Origin: Marinilactibacillus psychrotolerans | GTDB lineage: Bacteria; Bacillota; Bacilli; Lactobacillales; Carnobacteriaceae_A | DNA: 36,734 nucleotides | Assembly (NCBI RefSeq): GCF_900101525.1 | Contig: NZ_FMZD01000022.1 | Span: 1 to 36,734 of the forward strand | Reading direction: 5' to 3' | In this document: positions 26,309-36,317 of the stretch, one piece after another | How positions within the stretch are numbered: the stretch's first letter is position 1 | How the letters are laid out: every line of letters begins with the position of its first letter | Made by a program: the position numbers and the translations under genes | Notes under the pieces: model-generated | The model's input: only the letters and a program-made list of their open reading frames with translations | What the model was told of the DNA's origin: nothing | Database searches by the model: none

Positions 26309-27034
26309 ATGCGTATTTTAGCAATGGATACATCAAATCAGTCAATGAGTGTAGCAATTATTGAAAATAATCAGATTTTAGTAGAAAAAACTACTAATGT
26401 AAAAAGAAATCACAGTATTCAATTGATGCCGACAATTGAACATGTCATAGAAGATGCGAATCTATCGATAGATAGTCTTGATAGAATAGTTGTAGCAAAA
26501 GGCCCAGGATCTTATACCGGAGTGAGGATAGCTGTAACAGTAGCAAAAACCCTGGCATGGACAAAAGAGATAGAATTAGTTGGAATTTCAAGTTTAAAGG
26601 TTATAGCTGGAAATGCACAGCAGATTGAAGGATCATTGATTGTTCCGGTTATGGATGCAAGAAGAGGGAATATTTACACTGGTCTTTATACTTATAAAAA
26701 TCAAGAACTGATTGAACTTGAAAGAGATAGACATGTTTCTGCAAAAGAGTGGGCCCAAGAGCTAGCTTCTAAACATGAAATTGTTCAAATGATCGGAACT
26801 GATCTTGAGAAACATTTGCCTATTTTTAAACCCTATCTAAAAGAAAACCTACTTTTATTACCAAGTTATCAGCAATTACCAAGAGCTAGTGTGCTTGCAA
26901 TGTTAGGAGCTCAAGAAGAACCAACTGATATTCACACTTTTGTTCCGGAATATGCAAAATTAACAGAGGCAGAAGAAAACTGGAAAGAGGCAAATCCTAA
27001 TGATCTGGGAGGTAGGTTAATTGAAAAATATTAA
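26309..27034 (+). CDS. tsaB: tRNA t6A biosynthesis protein TsaB
   Basis: A 241-aa ASKHA-fold protein, the partner of TsaD in threonylcarbamoyl-adenosine (t6A) modification of ANN-decoding tRNAs. Seen: ILAMDTSNQSMSVAI at the N-terminus, ATP-site-like KGPGSYTGVRIAVTVAKTLA, and VPVMDARRGNIYTGLY. It lacks the metal-binding histidines of TsaD, as expected. ATG with AAGGAGACCTGAC before. An extended -10 TGCTAAACT is seen at 26264-26272. First gene of tsaB-rimI-rimI2-tsaD; its end overlaps the next gene by 14 bases. Confidence 0.94.
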   Translation: MRILAMDTSNQSMSVAIIENNQILVEKTTNVKRNHSIQLMPTIEHVIEDANLSIDSLDRIVVAKGPGSYTGVRIAVTVAKTLAWTKEIELVGISSLKVIAGNAQQIEGSLIVPVMDARRGNIYTGLYTYKNQELIELERDRHVSAKEWAQELASKHEIVQMIGTDLEKHLPIFKPYLKENLLLLPSYQQLPRASVLAMLGAQEEPTDIHTFVPEYAKLTEAEENWKEANPNDLGGRLIEKY

Positions 27035-27593
27035 ACAGTGGTTAGCAGATAAACTGCCGAAACATACACATACTTTTCCATTACCTATAGCAGATCGTGT
27101 GGAACTGAAGCACAACTTTTTTGCATTAGATGATCAGAATTTTTTAACGGTCCATATTGCTACTGAAGAAGATATCGAAGCCATTATATCTATTGAACAA
27201 CTTTGCTATAGTGGTCAGACACCCTGGAATCGGTCGGCACTTTTGCATGAGATTCGATATAATAAAAATGCTTTCTATATTGTAGTAACAGATGATCAGA
27301 CACCAGTTGCATTTTTAGGAACATGGTTTGTTTCAGAGGAAGCCCACATCACAAATATCGCAACGATTCCTGCTTATGAAAGTAAGGGAATTGCCACTTT
27401 TCTCATTACCGAACTTAAAAGAATCGCTTTATCGGAAGCGATAAAGATAATTAGTCTGGAAGTTCGTATTTCAAATCAGCGGGCTCAAAGATTATATAGA
27501 AAAATGAAATTTGAAAATGGTAGAATAAAAAAAGGCTACTATATTAATGATCATGAAGATGCATTAGAGATGGCTATGATATTAGTGGAATAA
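27021..27593 (+). CDS. rimI: Ribosomal protein S18-alanine N-acetyltransferase-like GNAT (RimI)
   Basis: A 190-aa GNAT protein. The first 45 residues are an extra N-terminal arm; the GNAT domain follows, with LTVHIATEEDIEAIISIEQLCY, PWNRSALLHEIR, VRISNQRAQRLYRKMKFENGRI and the closing GYYINDHEDALEMAMIL, all RimI-like. RimI acetylates the N-terminus of S18. TTG 27021 has GGGAGG at correct spacing and overlaps the tsaB end. The acetyl-CoA motif reads ESKGIATFLI in place of the usual QGxGxG, a weaker match. A second RimI-like gene follows, so the division of work between the two is unclear. Confidence 0.83.
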   Translation: MKNIKQWLADKLPKHTHTFPLPIADRVELKHNFFALDDQNFLTVHIATEEDIEAIISIEQLCYSGQTPWNRSALLHEIRYNKNAFYIVVTDDQTPVAFLGTWFVSEEAHITNIATIPAYESKGIATFLITELKRIALSEAIKIISLEVRISNQRAQRLYRKMKFENGRIKKGYYINDHEDALEMAMILVE

Positions 27594-27619
27594 TATTTCA
27601 AAAGACAAGGAGCGACGTT

Positions 27620-28114
27620 ATGAAAAAATATAATGCTTCAGACATAACGTATCGTTTACTGGAAGAACAGGAAGAAGTTTCTCAACAATTATATGATCTA
27701 TCAAATGAAAGTTTTGAATATGGATCCCCATGGACGATAAAACAATTTCAAGAAACCTTGAATTTACCTAATTTATTTTACTTGATAGCTGAAGATAAAG
27801 GGAAACTGATTGGGTTTCTTAGTGGATCTATGATTGCTTTTCCTGCTGGAGCTTTAGTTGAATCGGAAGCAGAAGTTTATAATCTTGTGGTAGGAAATGA
27901 CTATAAGCGTCGAGGCATTGCATTGAGACTGATAGAAGAGGCAAAAAAAGTCATGCTAAGTAGAAAAATTACGGAACTATTCTTAGAGGTTCGTATATCT
28001 AATAAACCAGCTATTTTACTATACAAAAAAGCGGATTTTCAACCAGTAGGTGTTCGCTCAAAGTATTACTCCAATCCTAGAGAAGATGCAATTGTGTTGA
28101 AATGTGTATTATGA
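27620..28114 (+). CDS. Second RimI-like GNAT N-acetyltransferase
   Basis: A 164-aa single-domain GNAT without the N-terminal arm. Seen: [39 protein letters not shown] with a good acetyl-CoA loop (RRGIAL), [21 protein letters not shown], and the RimI-type ending [14 protein letters not shown]. By these motifs it is closer to canonical RimI than its neighbour is. ATG with AAGGAGCGACGTT before. It lies between rimI and tsaD in one operon. Confidence 0.85.
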   Translation: MKKYNASDITYRLLEEQEEVSQQLYDLSNESFEYGSPWTIKQFQETLNLPNLFYLIAEDKGKLIGFLSGSMIAFPAGALVESEAEVYNLVVGNDYKRRGIALRLIEEAKKVMLSRKITELFLEVRISNKPAILLYKKADFQPVGVRSKYYSNPREDAIVLKCVL

Positions 28115-28127
28115 AAGAGTGAGTAAA

Positions 28128-29138
28128 ATGAAGTTAAAAAGAATATTAGCAATTGAAACAAGCTGTGATGAAACGAGCGCAGCCGTTATAGATAATGGCA
28201 CAGAACTTCTATCTAATGTAGTCGCTTCTCAAATTAAAAGCCATCAGCGATTTGGCGGTGTCGTTCCAGAAGTTGCTAGTAGGCATCATGTAGAACAGAT
28301 GACGTTAATAATGGAAGCGGCTCTTGAAGAAGCAGGGACTTCTTATGAGGAGTTGGATGCAATAGCTGTAACGGAAGGTCCAGGTCTAGTCGGAGCGCTT
28401 TTAATAGGAGTAAATGCAGCTAAGGCTGTGGCCTATGCCCACAAACTACCCTTAATTCCAGTCAATCATATTATCGGACACATCTATGCTAATCAGTTGG
28501 TTCAACCTCTTTGTTTTCCGCTTTTATCTCTGGTCGTAAGTGGCGGTCATACTGAATTAGTCTACATGAAACAAGCGGGACAGTATGAAGTGATCGGCGA
28601 AACTAGAGATGATGCAGCTGGAGAAGCTTATGACAAAGTTGGTAGAGTACTAGGGGTACCTTATCCTGGAGGCAAACATATTGATGAAATGGCTCATCAA
28701 GGCAAGGATACCTTTCATTTTCCTAGAGCAATGATGCAAGATGACACAAATGACTTTAGTTTTAGTGGTTTAAAGAGTTCCTTCATCAATACGGTGCATA
28801 ATGCCCAACAAAAAGGAGAAGTACTTGATAAAAATGATTTAGCAGCGAGCTTTCAAGCAGCGGTTGTTGAGGTTCTAGTGAAAAAAACGATTCGATGTGC
28901 TAAAGAAAGAAAGGTTAAACAAATTGTCTTAGCTGGAGGGGTAGCGGCTAACAAAGGGCTTAGACAAGCTCTAAAAGAAGCTGTTTCAGAAGAATTAGCA
29001 GAGACAGAGTTGATCATTCCTCCTTTATCTTTATGTGGAGATAATGCAGCAATGATAGGAGCAGCTGCTTTTACCGAATCGATTGATTCGGACCAGCTAG
29101 ATTTAACATTAAATGCGAAACCTGGGCTCGCATTGTGA
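28128..29138 (+). CDS. tsaD: tRNA N6-adenosine threonylcarbamoyltransferase TsaD
   Basis: A 336-aa enzyme that transfers the threonylcarbamoyl group to A37 of ANN-decoding tRNAs. Seen: [25 protein letters not shown], metal ligands His114 and His118 in [29 protein letters not shown] with [24 protein letters not shown] and CGDNAAMIG. Full length. ATG 28128 has AAGAGTGAG ahead; an in-frame start eight codons earlier would overlap the preceding gene and lacks a site. The essential partner TsaE is outside the window. Confidence 0.97.
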   Translation: MKLKRILAIETSCDETSAAVIDNGTELLSNVVASQIKSHQRFGGVVPEVASRHHVEQMTLIMEAALEEAGTSYEELDAIAVTEGPGLVGALLIGVNAAKAVAYAHKLPLIPVNHIIGHIYANQLVQPLCFPLLSLVVSGGHTELVYMKQAGQYEVIGETRDDAAGEAYDKVGRVLGVPYPGGKHIDEMAHQGKDTFHFPRAMMQDDTNDFSFSGLKSSFINTVHNAQQKGEVLDKNDLAASFQAAVVEVLVKKTIRCAKERKVKQIVLAGGVAANKGLRQALKEAVSEELAETELIIPPLSLCGDNAAMIGAAAFTESIDSDQLDLTLNAKPGLAL

Positions 29139-29142
29139 AAAT

Positions 29143-29200
29143 AAAGCAACACTAAACTATAGGTTCTCTTGATAAGAGGATACAGTTAGTGTTGCTTTTT
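29143..29200. terminator. Bidirectional terminator between tsaD and the Lrp-type gene
   Basis: AAAGCAACACTAA pairs with TTAGTGTTGCTTT, with a second inner stem TTCTCTT/AAGAGGA, followed by a T-run; the minus-strand side is also T-rich. It separates convergent genes. Confidence 0.88.
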
Positions 29201-29206
29201 AATATG

Positions 29207-29665
29207 CTACGAAATCTCTGCGTCTTCAGAGGCAATCAACTGAACACCTCGAGCGGGTATTGGCGTAGAAAAAACAATTTGAGTAGATGTTTTGCCGAAC
29301 TGTTGTAGATTATTAATAAAATCATCCAACTCAGTAGTAGTGGGATAAGCAGCCTTGATTAACATCGAAAATTCTCCTGTAACACAATTGCACTCTAATA
29401 CATTCGTGCAGTTTTCAATATAAGGATAAAAATCTTCTTTTTGATTAGGACTTAAATCTAAATGGATAAAGGCTTGAATATGATAACCCATCTTCTTTAG
29501 ATCTGGTGCAGCAATATAGCGTCCTAAGATTCCTTCATTTTCTAAACGATGAATACGAGCTGAGACTGCAGGAGAAGAGAGATAAGTTTCACCTGCAATT
29601 TCTTTTAGAGATGCGCGGCTGTTTTTTTGTAAAATTTCAACGATTTTTTTATCCATTTGATCCAT
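29207..29665 (-). CDS. Lrp/AsnC-family transcriptional regulator
   Basis: A 152-aa regulator. Seen: N-terminal helix-turn-helix KIVEILQKNSRASLKEIA, then SSPAVSARIHRLENEGI (about 6-45), followed by the RAM ligand-binding domain with HIQAFIHLDLSP, NVLECNCVTGEFSMLIKAAYP and the final beta strand QIVFSTP. Such proteins respond to amino acids. The target is not evident from the neighbours, which are housekeeping genes on either side. Its stop codon is TAG-type close to the terminator; the ATG is preceded by AAAAAGGAGTTCG. Confidence 0.88.
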   Translation of the reverse strand: MDQMDKKIVEILQKNSRASLKEIAGETYLSSPAVSARIHRLENEGILGRYIAAPDLKKMGYHIQAFIHLDLSPNQKEDFYPYIENCTNVLECNCVTGEFSMLIKAAYPTTTELDDFINNLQQFGKTSTQIVFSTPIPARGVQLIASEDAEIS

Positions 29666-29777
29666 TTAAAAACGAACTCCTTTTTAACAGTAAAAGAATA
29701 ATTTCGAGTAAATACTCCAGTTGTACTAATTAAGTTTGCTGTATGCTAAATAAAAAGCTTATCAACAATGTGATTCA

Positions 29778-29805
29778 ATTATACCTTACATAGTCTAAAT
29801 TGCAA
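29778..29805 (-). promoter_or_regulatory. Promoter of the Lrp-type gene
   Basis: On the minus strand, TTGCAA (29805 to 29800) and TATAAT (29783 to 29778) lie 16 bp apart, about 110 bases before the start codon. The rest of 29666-29966 shows no gene. Confidence 0.6.
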
Positions 29806-29966
29806 TAGAACAAATCGAGTATACCAATATTACGTGAATTAAGAGGAATGCTTAATATACAGTTTTAAATAACACTTATTTGCATTATTATGCCTATACC
29901 TATAAAGAGATTGGATATCGAAATTAATAGTATAGTGAATATGATTCTATTTTTGAGAGAAGGCAA

Positions 29967-31928
29967 TCAGTCTTTTTCATATGTTTCAAGTTCTAAATTC
30001 AGATTTTCCCATTCTTCTAGGAGTGTTTCCTGCTCTGCCTGCAAGTTATCATGCTGCTCACTTAGTGCTACTGCTTCATCAGGTTGATCGTAAATAGCTG
30101 GATCATTAAGTTTGGATTGGATAGCTTCTAATTGAACTTCGCTTTGTTGCATCCGTTCTTCAAGCTCTTCTATAGATCTATTTAAACGGCGAATTTCACG
30201 TTGTCGTATTTTTTGCTGAGCACGATTTAATCCTTGATCCTTAGGAAGGTTAAAATCCTCTTTAGCAGGATTTTCCTGGGTTTCTTCTTCAGTTTTTAGT
30301 CGAGCTAATTCTTCAAGTTCTTCTTTCTTTTGAAGATAATAGTCGTAATCTCCTAGATATAAAGTTAAACCGTCAGTAGAGATTTCAATTACCTTTGTGG
30401 CCATTCGATTAATAAAATAACGGTCATGAGAGACAAATAAAAGTGTTCCTTCGAAATCGATCAGAGCATTTTCAAGCACTTCTTTTGAATCAATGTCCAA
30501 GTGGTTAGTGGGCTCATCTAGAATTAAGAAGTTATTTTTTTCCATAGCTAGTTTTGCTAAAGCGACTCTAGCTTTTTCACCACCACTTAAAGAAGTGATT
30601 GATTTCTCGACATCATCTCCAGAAAATAAAAAACTGCCAAGCAAAGTACGAATTGATTGTTCTGGTACGGAAGGATGTTCGTCCCATAGTTCGTTTAATA
30701 CAGTTTTATTAGAATGAAGCAAGCTTTGCTCTTGATCATAATAACCAAGGTCTACTTTTGTTCCTAACTGGATTTTTCCAGTCAGTTTAGGCAATTGTCC
30801 TACTATTGTTTTAAGTAAAGTAGTTTTTCCTACACCGTTGGGTCCGACTAAGGCAATTGCATCTGTTTTACGGATATCGATATCAATGTGATTGGCTAAA
30901 GGATGGTCATAGCCAATTGCAAGATCTTCTGTTTGTAAGACAACACCGCCCGATTCTCGTTCGGTATAGAAACTGAAATGGGCAGATTTCTCATCGCCTT
31001 GAGGATTATCTATTCTATCCATTTTATCCAACATTTTTCTACGTGACTGAGCTCTTTTAGTTGTTGAAGCACGAACTAAGTTGCGATTAATAAAGTCTTC
31101 AGTTTTTTCTATTTCTTTTTGCTGTTTTTCATATTCTTTCCACATTTTCTGGATCAGTTCAGCTTTGAGTTTGAGATAGTTAGAATAATTTCCTGTAAAA
31201 TGCTGGACTTTTCTATTGCTCACTTCATAAACCTCATTGATGACTTTATCTAAAAAGTAACGGTCATGAGAAACGATTAGTAAAGCGCCTGTATAATTCT
31301 GCAAATATTTTTCTAACCAGGATAAGGTTTCAATATCCAAATGATTGGTAGGTTCATCCAAAACGAGTAGATCCTTCTTTTCTAGTAACAATCTTGCTAA
31401 AGCTAATCTCGTTTTCTGTCCTCCGGATAATTGAGAAACGGATGTTGAAAAATCTGATTCGTAAAATCGAAAACCATGAAGAACAGAACGGATCTCACTT
31501 TCATAACCATAGCCATTTAATTGTTTGAATGTTTCTTGAAGTGAGTCATATTTTTTAAGCAAGTCCTGATAATATTCTTTATCTGCTAATAGATCAGGGG
31601 AGCTCATCTGATATTCGATTTCTCTCATTTCTTTCTCTACCTTAATCACAGGTTCAAATATAGCTAACATTTCTTCCCATATCGTTTTAGTCGATTCTAA
31701 ACCAGTATGCTGATCTAAGAATCCTAAGGTTAGATCTTTCTTTTTATTGACCCTCCCAGCATCTGGTTCTTCCCGTCCGGAAATAATGTGTAGGAGGGTA
31801 GATTTTCCTGCACCGTTTCGGCCAACTAGACCTACTCGAGCATTATCTTTAATTTCTAATGTTACATCATCAAATAAGACTTCAGCGCCAAAATGACGAG
31901 CAATTTTCTGAGTTTGTAAAAGTATCAT
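29967..31928 (-). CDS. ydiF: ABC-F family ATPase (YdiF type)
   Basis: A 653-aa soluble protein with two ABC cassettes and no membrane domain. Seen: first Walker A GRNGAGKST (36-44), LSGGQKTRLALARLLL and LLVLDEPTNHLDIETL; an interdomain linker with EYEKQQKEIEKTEDFINRN; second Walker A GPNGVGKTT, LSGGEKARVALAKLAM and LDEPTNHLDI; and a charged C-terminal coiled coil of about 90 residues. Known: ABC-F proteins act on the ribosome E site; YdiF is a housekeeping member next to tsaD and rex in B. subtilis, as here. Resistance-type antibiotic protection is not suggested by context. ATG 31928 is preceded by an AATGAGGAATATAA stretch. Confidence 0.93.
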   Translation of the reverse strand: MILLQTQKIARHFGAEVLFDDVTLEIKDNARVGLVGRNGAGKSTLLHIISGREEPDAGRVNKKKDLTLGFLDQHTGLESTKTIWEEMLAIFEPVIKVEKEMREIEYQMSSPDLLADKEYYQDLLKKYDSLQETFKQLNGYGYESEIRSVLHGFRFYESDFSTSVSQLSGGQKTRLALARLLLEKKDLLVLDEPTNHLDIETLSWLEKYLQNYTGALLIVSHDRYFLDKVINEVYEVSNRKVQHFTGNYSNYLKLKAELIQKMWKEYEKQQKEIEKTEDFINRNLVRASTTKRAQSRRKMLDKMDRIDNPQGDEKSAHFSFYTERESGGVVLQTEDLAIGYDHPLANHIDIDIRKTDAIALVGPNGVGKTTLLKTIVGQLPKLTGKIQLGTKVDLGYYDQEQSLLHSNKTVLNELWDEHPSVPEQSIRTLLGSFLFSGDDVEKSITSLSGGEKARVALAKLAMEKNNFLILDEPTNHLDIDSKEVLENALIDFEGTLLFVSHDRYFINRMATKVIEISTDGLTLYLGDYDYYLQKKEELEELARLKTEEETQENPAKEDFNLPKDQGLNRAQQKIRQREIRRLNRSIEELEERMQQSEVQLEAIQSKLNDPAIYDQPDEAVALSEQHDNLQAEQETLLEEWENLNLELETYEKD

Positions 31929-32342
31929 TTTATATTCCTCATTTTTAAAATTTGTCCGTAATAGTTAAATATTACCAAGTATCTTGTCTTCTCAGTTTAG
32001 CATATTCCATAACCGATAAACAGAATAGTCCAGGATAGATTGTAATCAGTTTAGTGTAAACCGTTTGAATTCTTACAGGTGTAAATACTTTTTACCTGTT
32101 TAATTCTATCATTTTTTTCACAAGCTGATGAACTTTATGTGTGGGTATTTTTATATAAGATTTATAATCCCTTATTTTATAGTCATATTAGCTTCCAATT
32201 TAGAAATTCCATGCTATAATAGTTAGTGAAATAATATAGAAAATTGTGAAATAAAAGTTGAAAAATATTAAGATGAAGTATATTACTTTTAGTTTAATTG
32301 AGAAGAGTTTTATATTGAATTATAATTTGAAGGAGAAAAAGT
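31929..32342. promoter_or_regulatory. Divergent regulatory region ydiF / rex
   Basis: Minus strand: an extended -10 TGCTAAACT at 31994-32002 for ydiF. Plus strand: extended -10 TGCTATAAT (32212-32220) for rex, followed by TTGTGAAATAAAAGTT (32244-32259), whose first half matches the Rex operator half-site TTGTGAA while the second half is poor. This could be autoregulation. A hairpin with ACAGGT/ACCTGT at about 32075-32099 has no assigned role. Confidence 0.45.
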
Positions 32343-33038
32343 ATGGTAGAAAAGAAAATTCCAAAAGCTACTGCAAGAAGATTGCCCCTTTATTATCGTT
32401 ATTTACGCTTTCTCCATGAAGCAGGAAAAAATCGCGTTTCTTCTGCAAAACTTAGTGAAGCAGTAAAAGTAGACAGTGCTACAATCAGACGAGATTTTTC
32501 GTACTTTGGTGCATTAGGGAAACGTGGATATGGCTATGATGTTGAAGCGTTAATGAATTTTTTCAGCAAGACTTTGAATCAGGATCGACTAACAAATGTT
32601 GCTTTAATTGGTGTAGGGAACCTCGGACAAGCTTTATTGAACTATAATTTTAGAAGAAGTAATAATACACGTATCAGTGCTGGTTTTGATATAAATGATA
32701 AATTGATCGGCACGATTCATCAAGGTGTACCTGTCTATCATATTGATGATATGGTAGAACAGTTGGATCTGCAGCAAATTGATGTTGCGATTTTGACTGT
32801 TCCTTCAGAAATTGCTCAGGAAATGGCTAATAAACTTGTCGAAGGTGGCGTTAAAGGGATTATGAACTTTACACCAATTCGAGTAAATGTTCCTGAGAGT
32901 GTACGCGTGCACAACGTTGATCTGACTAATGAACTACAAACTTTAATTTATTTTATTAATTATTATCAAGAACTTGACGATGCTGAAGAAGAAGTAATCC
33001 TCGATGAAGATACTGGAGAATTATTTGTAGAAGACTAA
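32343..33038 (+). CDS. rex: Redox-sensing transcriptional repressor Rex
   Basis: A 231-aa DNA-binding protein that reads the NADH/NAD+ ratio and represses fermentation and respiration genes when NADH is low. Seen: the N-terminal winged helix with [19 protein letters not shown] and [20 protein letters not shown], then the Rossmann domain with [16 protein letters not shown], the acidic turn ISAGFDIND, and [14 protein letters not shown]. The tail is acidic and slightly longer than in B. subtilis Rex. ATG with GAAGGAGAAAAAGT before. Its place after ydiF and before ydiK-ydiL-groESL matches B. subtilis. Confidence 0.96.
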   Translation: MVEKKIPKATARRLPLYYRYLRFLHEAGKNRVSSAKLSEAVKVDSATIRRDFSYFGALGKRGYGYDVEALMNFFSKTLNQDRLTNVALIGVGNLGQALLNYNFRRSNNTRISAGFDINDKLIGTIHQGVPVYHIDDMVEQLDLQQIDVAILTVPSEIAQEMANKLVEGGVKGIMNFTPIRVNVPESVRVHNVDLTNELQTLIYFINYYQELDDAEEEVILDEDTGELFVED

Positions 33039-33051
33039 ACAAAACAAAAGT

Positions 33052-33103
33052 AAATGCAGCTGCTTATTTGATTAATTAATCAAATAAGCAGCTGCATTTT
33101 TTT
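33052..33103. terminator. Bidirectional terminator rex / ydiK (22-bp perfect stem)
   Basis: AAATGCAGCTGCTTATTTGA pairs without mismatch with its complement ending at 33099, around a central AATT, then a T-run. It ends rex and, from the other side, ydiL-ydiK. Confidence 0.92.
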
Positions 33104-33305
33104 ATTTATCTCGGTTTTTTCTGATTTTAAAATAAGAATCTGCTAGACGAGTTCCTTGAACAAAGTCCTTGGTTGCTAGAAAAGCAAATAGTAACGGGAA
33201 TATACCCCAGCCTTCTAACCCGACGATATCAATAATGAAATAAAGTAATATGGCACCCATTGCGTATTTTAAAAAAATATAACTTAGAATTTGTTTTTCG
33301 GTCAT
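33102..33305 (-). CDS. ydiK: YdiK-like small membrane protein
   Basis: A 67-aa protein with two hydrophobic segments (about 8-27 and 31-46) and a basic tail, like B. subtilis YdiK (about 63 aa) at the same place in the ydi block. Seen: YIFLKYAMGAILLYFIIDIV and GWGIFPLLFAFLATKDFVQG. Function is unknown. ATG with AAAGGATT before. It lies 23 bases after ydiL on the same strand and is probably its operon partner. Confidence 0.78.
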   Translation of the reverse strand: MTEKQILSYIFLKYAMGAILLYFIIDIVGLEGWGIFPLLFAFLATKDFVQGTRLADSYFKIRKNRDK

Positions 33306-33328
33306 TGAATAATCCTTTCATAAATTAA

Positions 33329-34045
33329 TCAGCTATTAAAAAAAAGATTCCCCACTACAGCAACTGTATTCATCAGGCAATGGGCAATAATCGGGGTCCA
33401 AATATTTTTTGTCTTGAAATATAGCCAAGAAAAAACGAGCCCCATGGTAGAATAAACTAAAATTCTACCATCAAAGTGGATTACTGCAAACATGAGAGAA
33501 CTAATAACTGCGGCTCCGATCCCTCCTAATTTATTTAAACCCATACCAAATATCGCTTTACGGAAGACGAATTCTTCCATAATAGGTCCAGCTATCGAAG
33601 AAAGCAGAAGGAAGTAAGGATACCGCTTGATAATAGCAATGATATTCTGAGTATTCTGTGAGTCTGGAGGTGTTCCAAGAAAATTGATTTCGATCAATGT
33701 TGCAGCAAATTGAGCAAAGAGAGCAAAAATAAATCCAATGAATCCCCATAAAAGAATTTCTGAAATATTAGACTTAAAAGGCTTCTCAAAAGATAATGAA
33801 AAATCCTTTTTCTGGGTAAGATAGATCACCCCACTAGCTCCTAGAGTGAATAAAATCAGTTGAGACCAGATCACTCCTTCTGTAAGAAACCTTTCAGGTA
33901 AAAACTCAGGTAAAAGTTGACCAGCTAGTACTGTTGCCAATTGAACGAATATATACAGCAATATAATTTGGAGAGCTGTTTTTTTATGTGATTGTTCCAA
34001 TAGATTCATCCTCATCTTGTAAAGGTAATAAAGTCTTTTTGACAT
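33329..34045 (-). CDS. ydiL: CPBP-family intramembrane metalloprotease (YdiL)
   Basis: A 238-aa membrane protein with about seven helices. Seen: the CPBP/Abi motifs EEFVFR (IMEEFVFRKAIFG, about 159-171), FAVIHFDG, and HCLMNTVAVVGN near the C-terminus, supplying the glutamates and histidines of the metal site. Family members process CAAX-like proteins or bacteriocin-related targets; the substrate here is unknown. The start is uncertain: ATG 34045 has no clear ribosome binding site, and an ATG ten codons further in also lacks a good one. Confidence 0.85.
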   Translation of the reverse strand: MSKRLYYLYKMRMNLLEQSHKKTALQIILLYIFVQLATVLAGQLLPEFLPERFLTEGVIWSQLILFTLGASGVIYLTQKKDFSLSFEKPFKSNISEILLWGFIGFIFALFAQFAATLIEINFLGTPPDSQNTQNIIAIIKRYPYFLLLSSIAGPIMEEFVFRKAIFGMGLNKLGGIGAAVISSLMFAVIHFDGRILVYSTMGLVFSWLYFKTKNIWTPIIAHCLMNTVAVVGNLFFNS

Positions 34046-34117
34046 TACTAGTAACTTAACATAAATTTTGTCTGTATTCCAGATATGATTTTAATCATTT
34101 TTTTAACTTCAAAAGGG

Positions 34118-34146
34118 TTGCAAGAAAAGTTAGTTTTGAATATACT
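34118..34146 (+). promoter_or_regulatory. groESL promoter
   Basis: TTGCAA (34118-34123), a 17-bp spacer, TATACT (34141-34146): a good sigma-A promoter, with the CIRCE operator starting 12 bases after it. Confidence 0.88.
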
Positions 34147-34157
34147 AAGTATTGGAG

Positions 34158-34184
34158 TTAGCACTCGGATGCAACGAGTGCTAA
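34158..34184 (+). promoter_or_regulatory. CIRCE operator (HrcA binding site)
   Basis: TTAGCACTC, nine bases, GAGTGCTAA: an exact CIRCE element. HrcA binds it and represses groESL until heat or unfolded protein titrates GroEL. No CtsR-type heptad repeat is seen here. Confidence 0.98.
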
Positions 34185-34229
34185 CGCGAATATAAACTCA
34201 ACTATAAAATTATGCGGAGGGATAACACC

Positions 34230-34514
34230 ATGTTAAAACCTTTAGGAAATCGTGTTCTTCTAGAAGTCATCAAAGAAGAAGAAAAAACTGTCAGCGGACT
34301 TGTTTTGCCGGAATCAGCAAAAGAAAAGCCACAAACAGCTAAAGTAGTCGCTGTAGGAAGCGGCAAAGTATTAGAAGACGGAAAACGTGCCGATATGGAC
34401 GTTGCAGTTGGAGATAAAGTGATTTTCGAAAAATATGCCGGATCAGAAGTGAAATATGAAGGCAATGAATATTTGGTTGTTAAAGATTCAGATATTATTG
34501 CTGTTGTAGAATAA
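34230..34514 (+). CDS. groES: Co-chaperonin GroES
   Basis: A 94-aa protein that caps the GroEL ring. Seen: [12 protein letters not shown], the mobile loop [36 protein letters not shown] and the terminal [17 protein letters not shown] 34230 has GCGGAGGGATAAC before it; the in-frame start six codons earlier overlaps this site. CIRCE-controlled with groEL. Confidence 0.97.
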   Translation: MLKPLGNRVLLEVIKEEEKTVSGLVLPESAKEKPQTAKVVAVGSGKVLEDGKRADMDVAVGDKVIFEKYAGSEVKYEGNEYLVVKDSDIIAVVE

Positions 34515-34585
34515 TTTTTATGAAGTTGTAATTTATTCGTGTCAAAGCACAAAGTTAAAAATAAAAGCTTTAAAAATTTAATTAA

Positions 34586-36220
<1,635 letters not shown>

Positions 36221-36238
36221 GAAATTATTAAATAAAGG

Positions 36239-36268
36239 AAGCCACGTCGAATTTGACGTGGCTTTTTT
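36239..36268 (+). terminator. Terminator of groESL
   Basis: AAGCCACGTC pairs with GACGTGGCTT (36239-36248 with 36255-36264), loop GAATTT, then T-run. Confidence 0.95.
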
Positions 36269-36317
36269 GCATTGTATTTATTATGTACGGCTCTCAACGT
36301 AATAAATTGTGTCAAAA

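Noticed and set aside
32074-32083. CopY/BlaI-type box TACAGGTGTA
   Set aside because: It matches TACANNTGTA exactly, but the neighbouring genes are ydiF and rex, with no copper or beta-lactam function, and it is part of a hairpin. Most likely chance.
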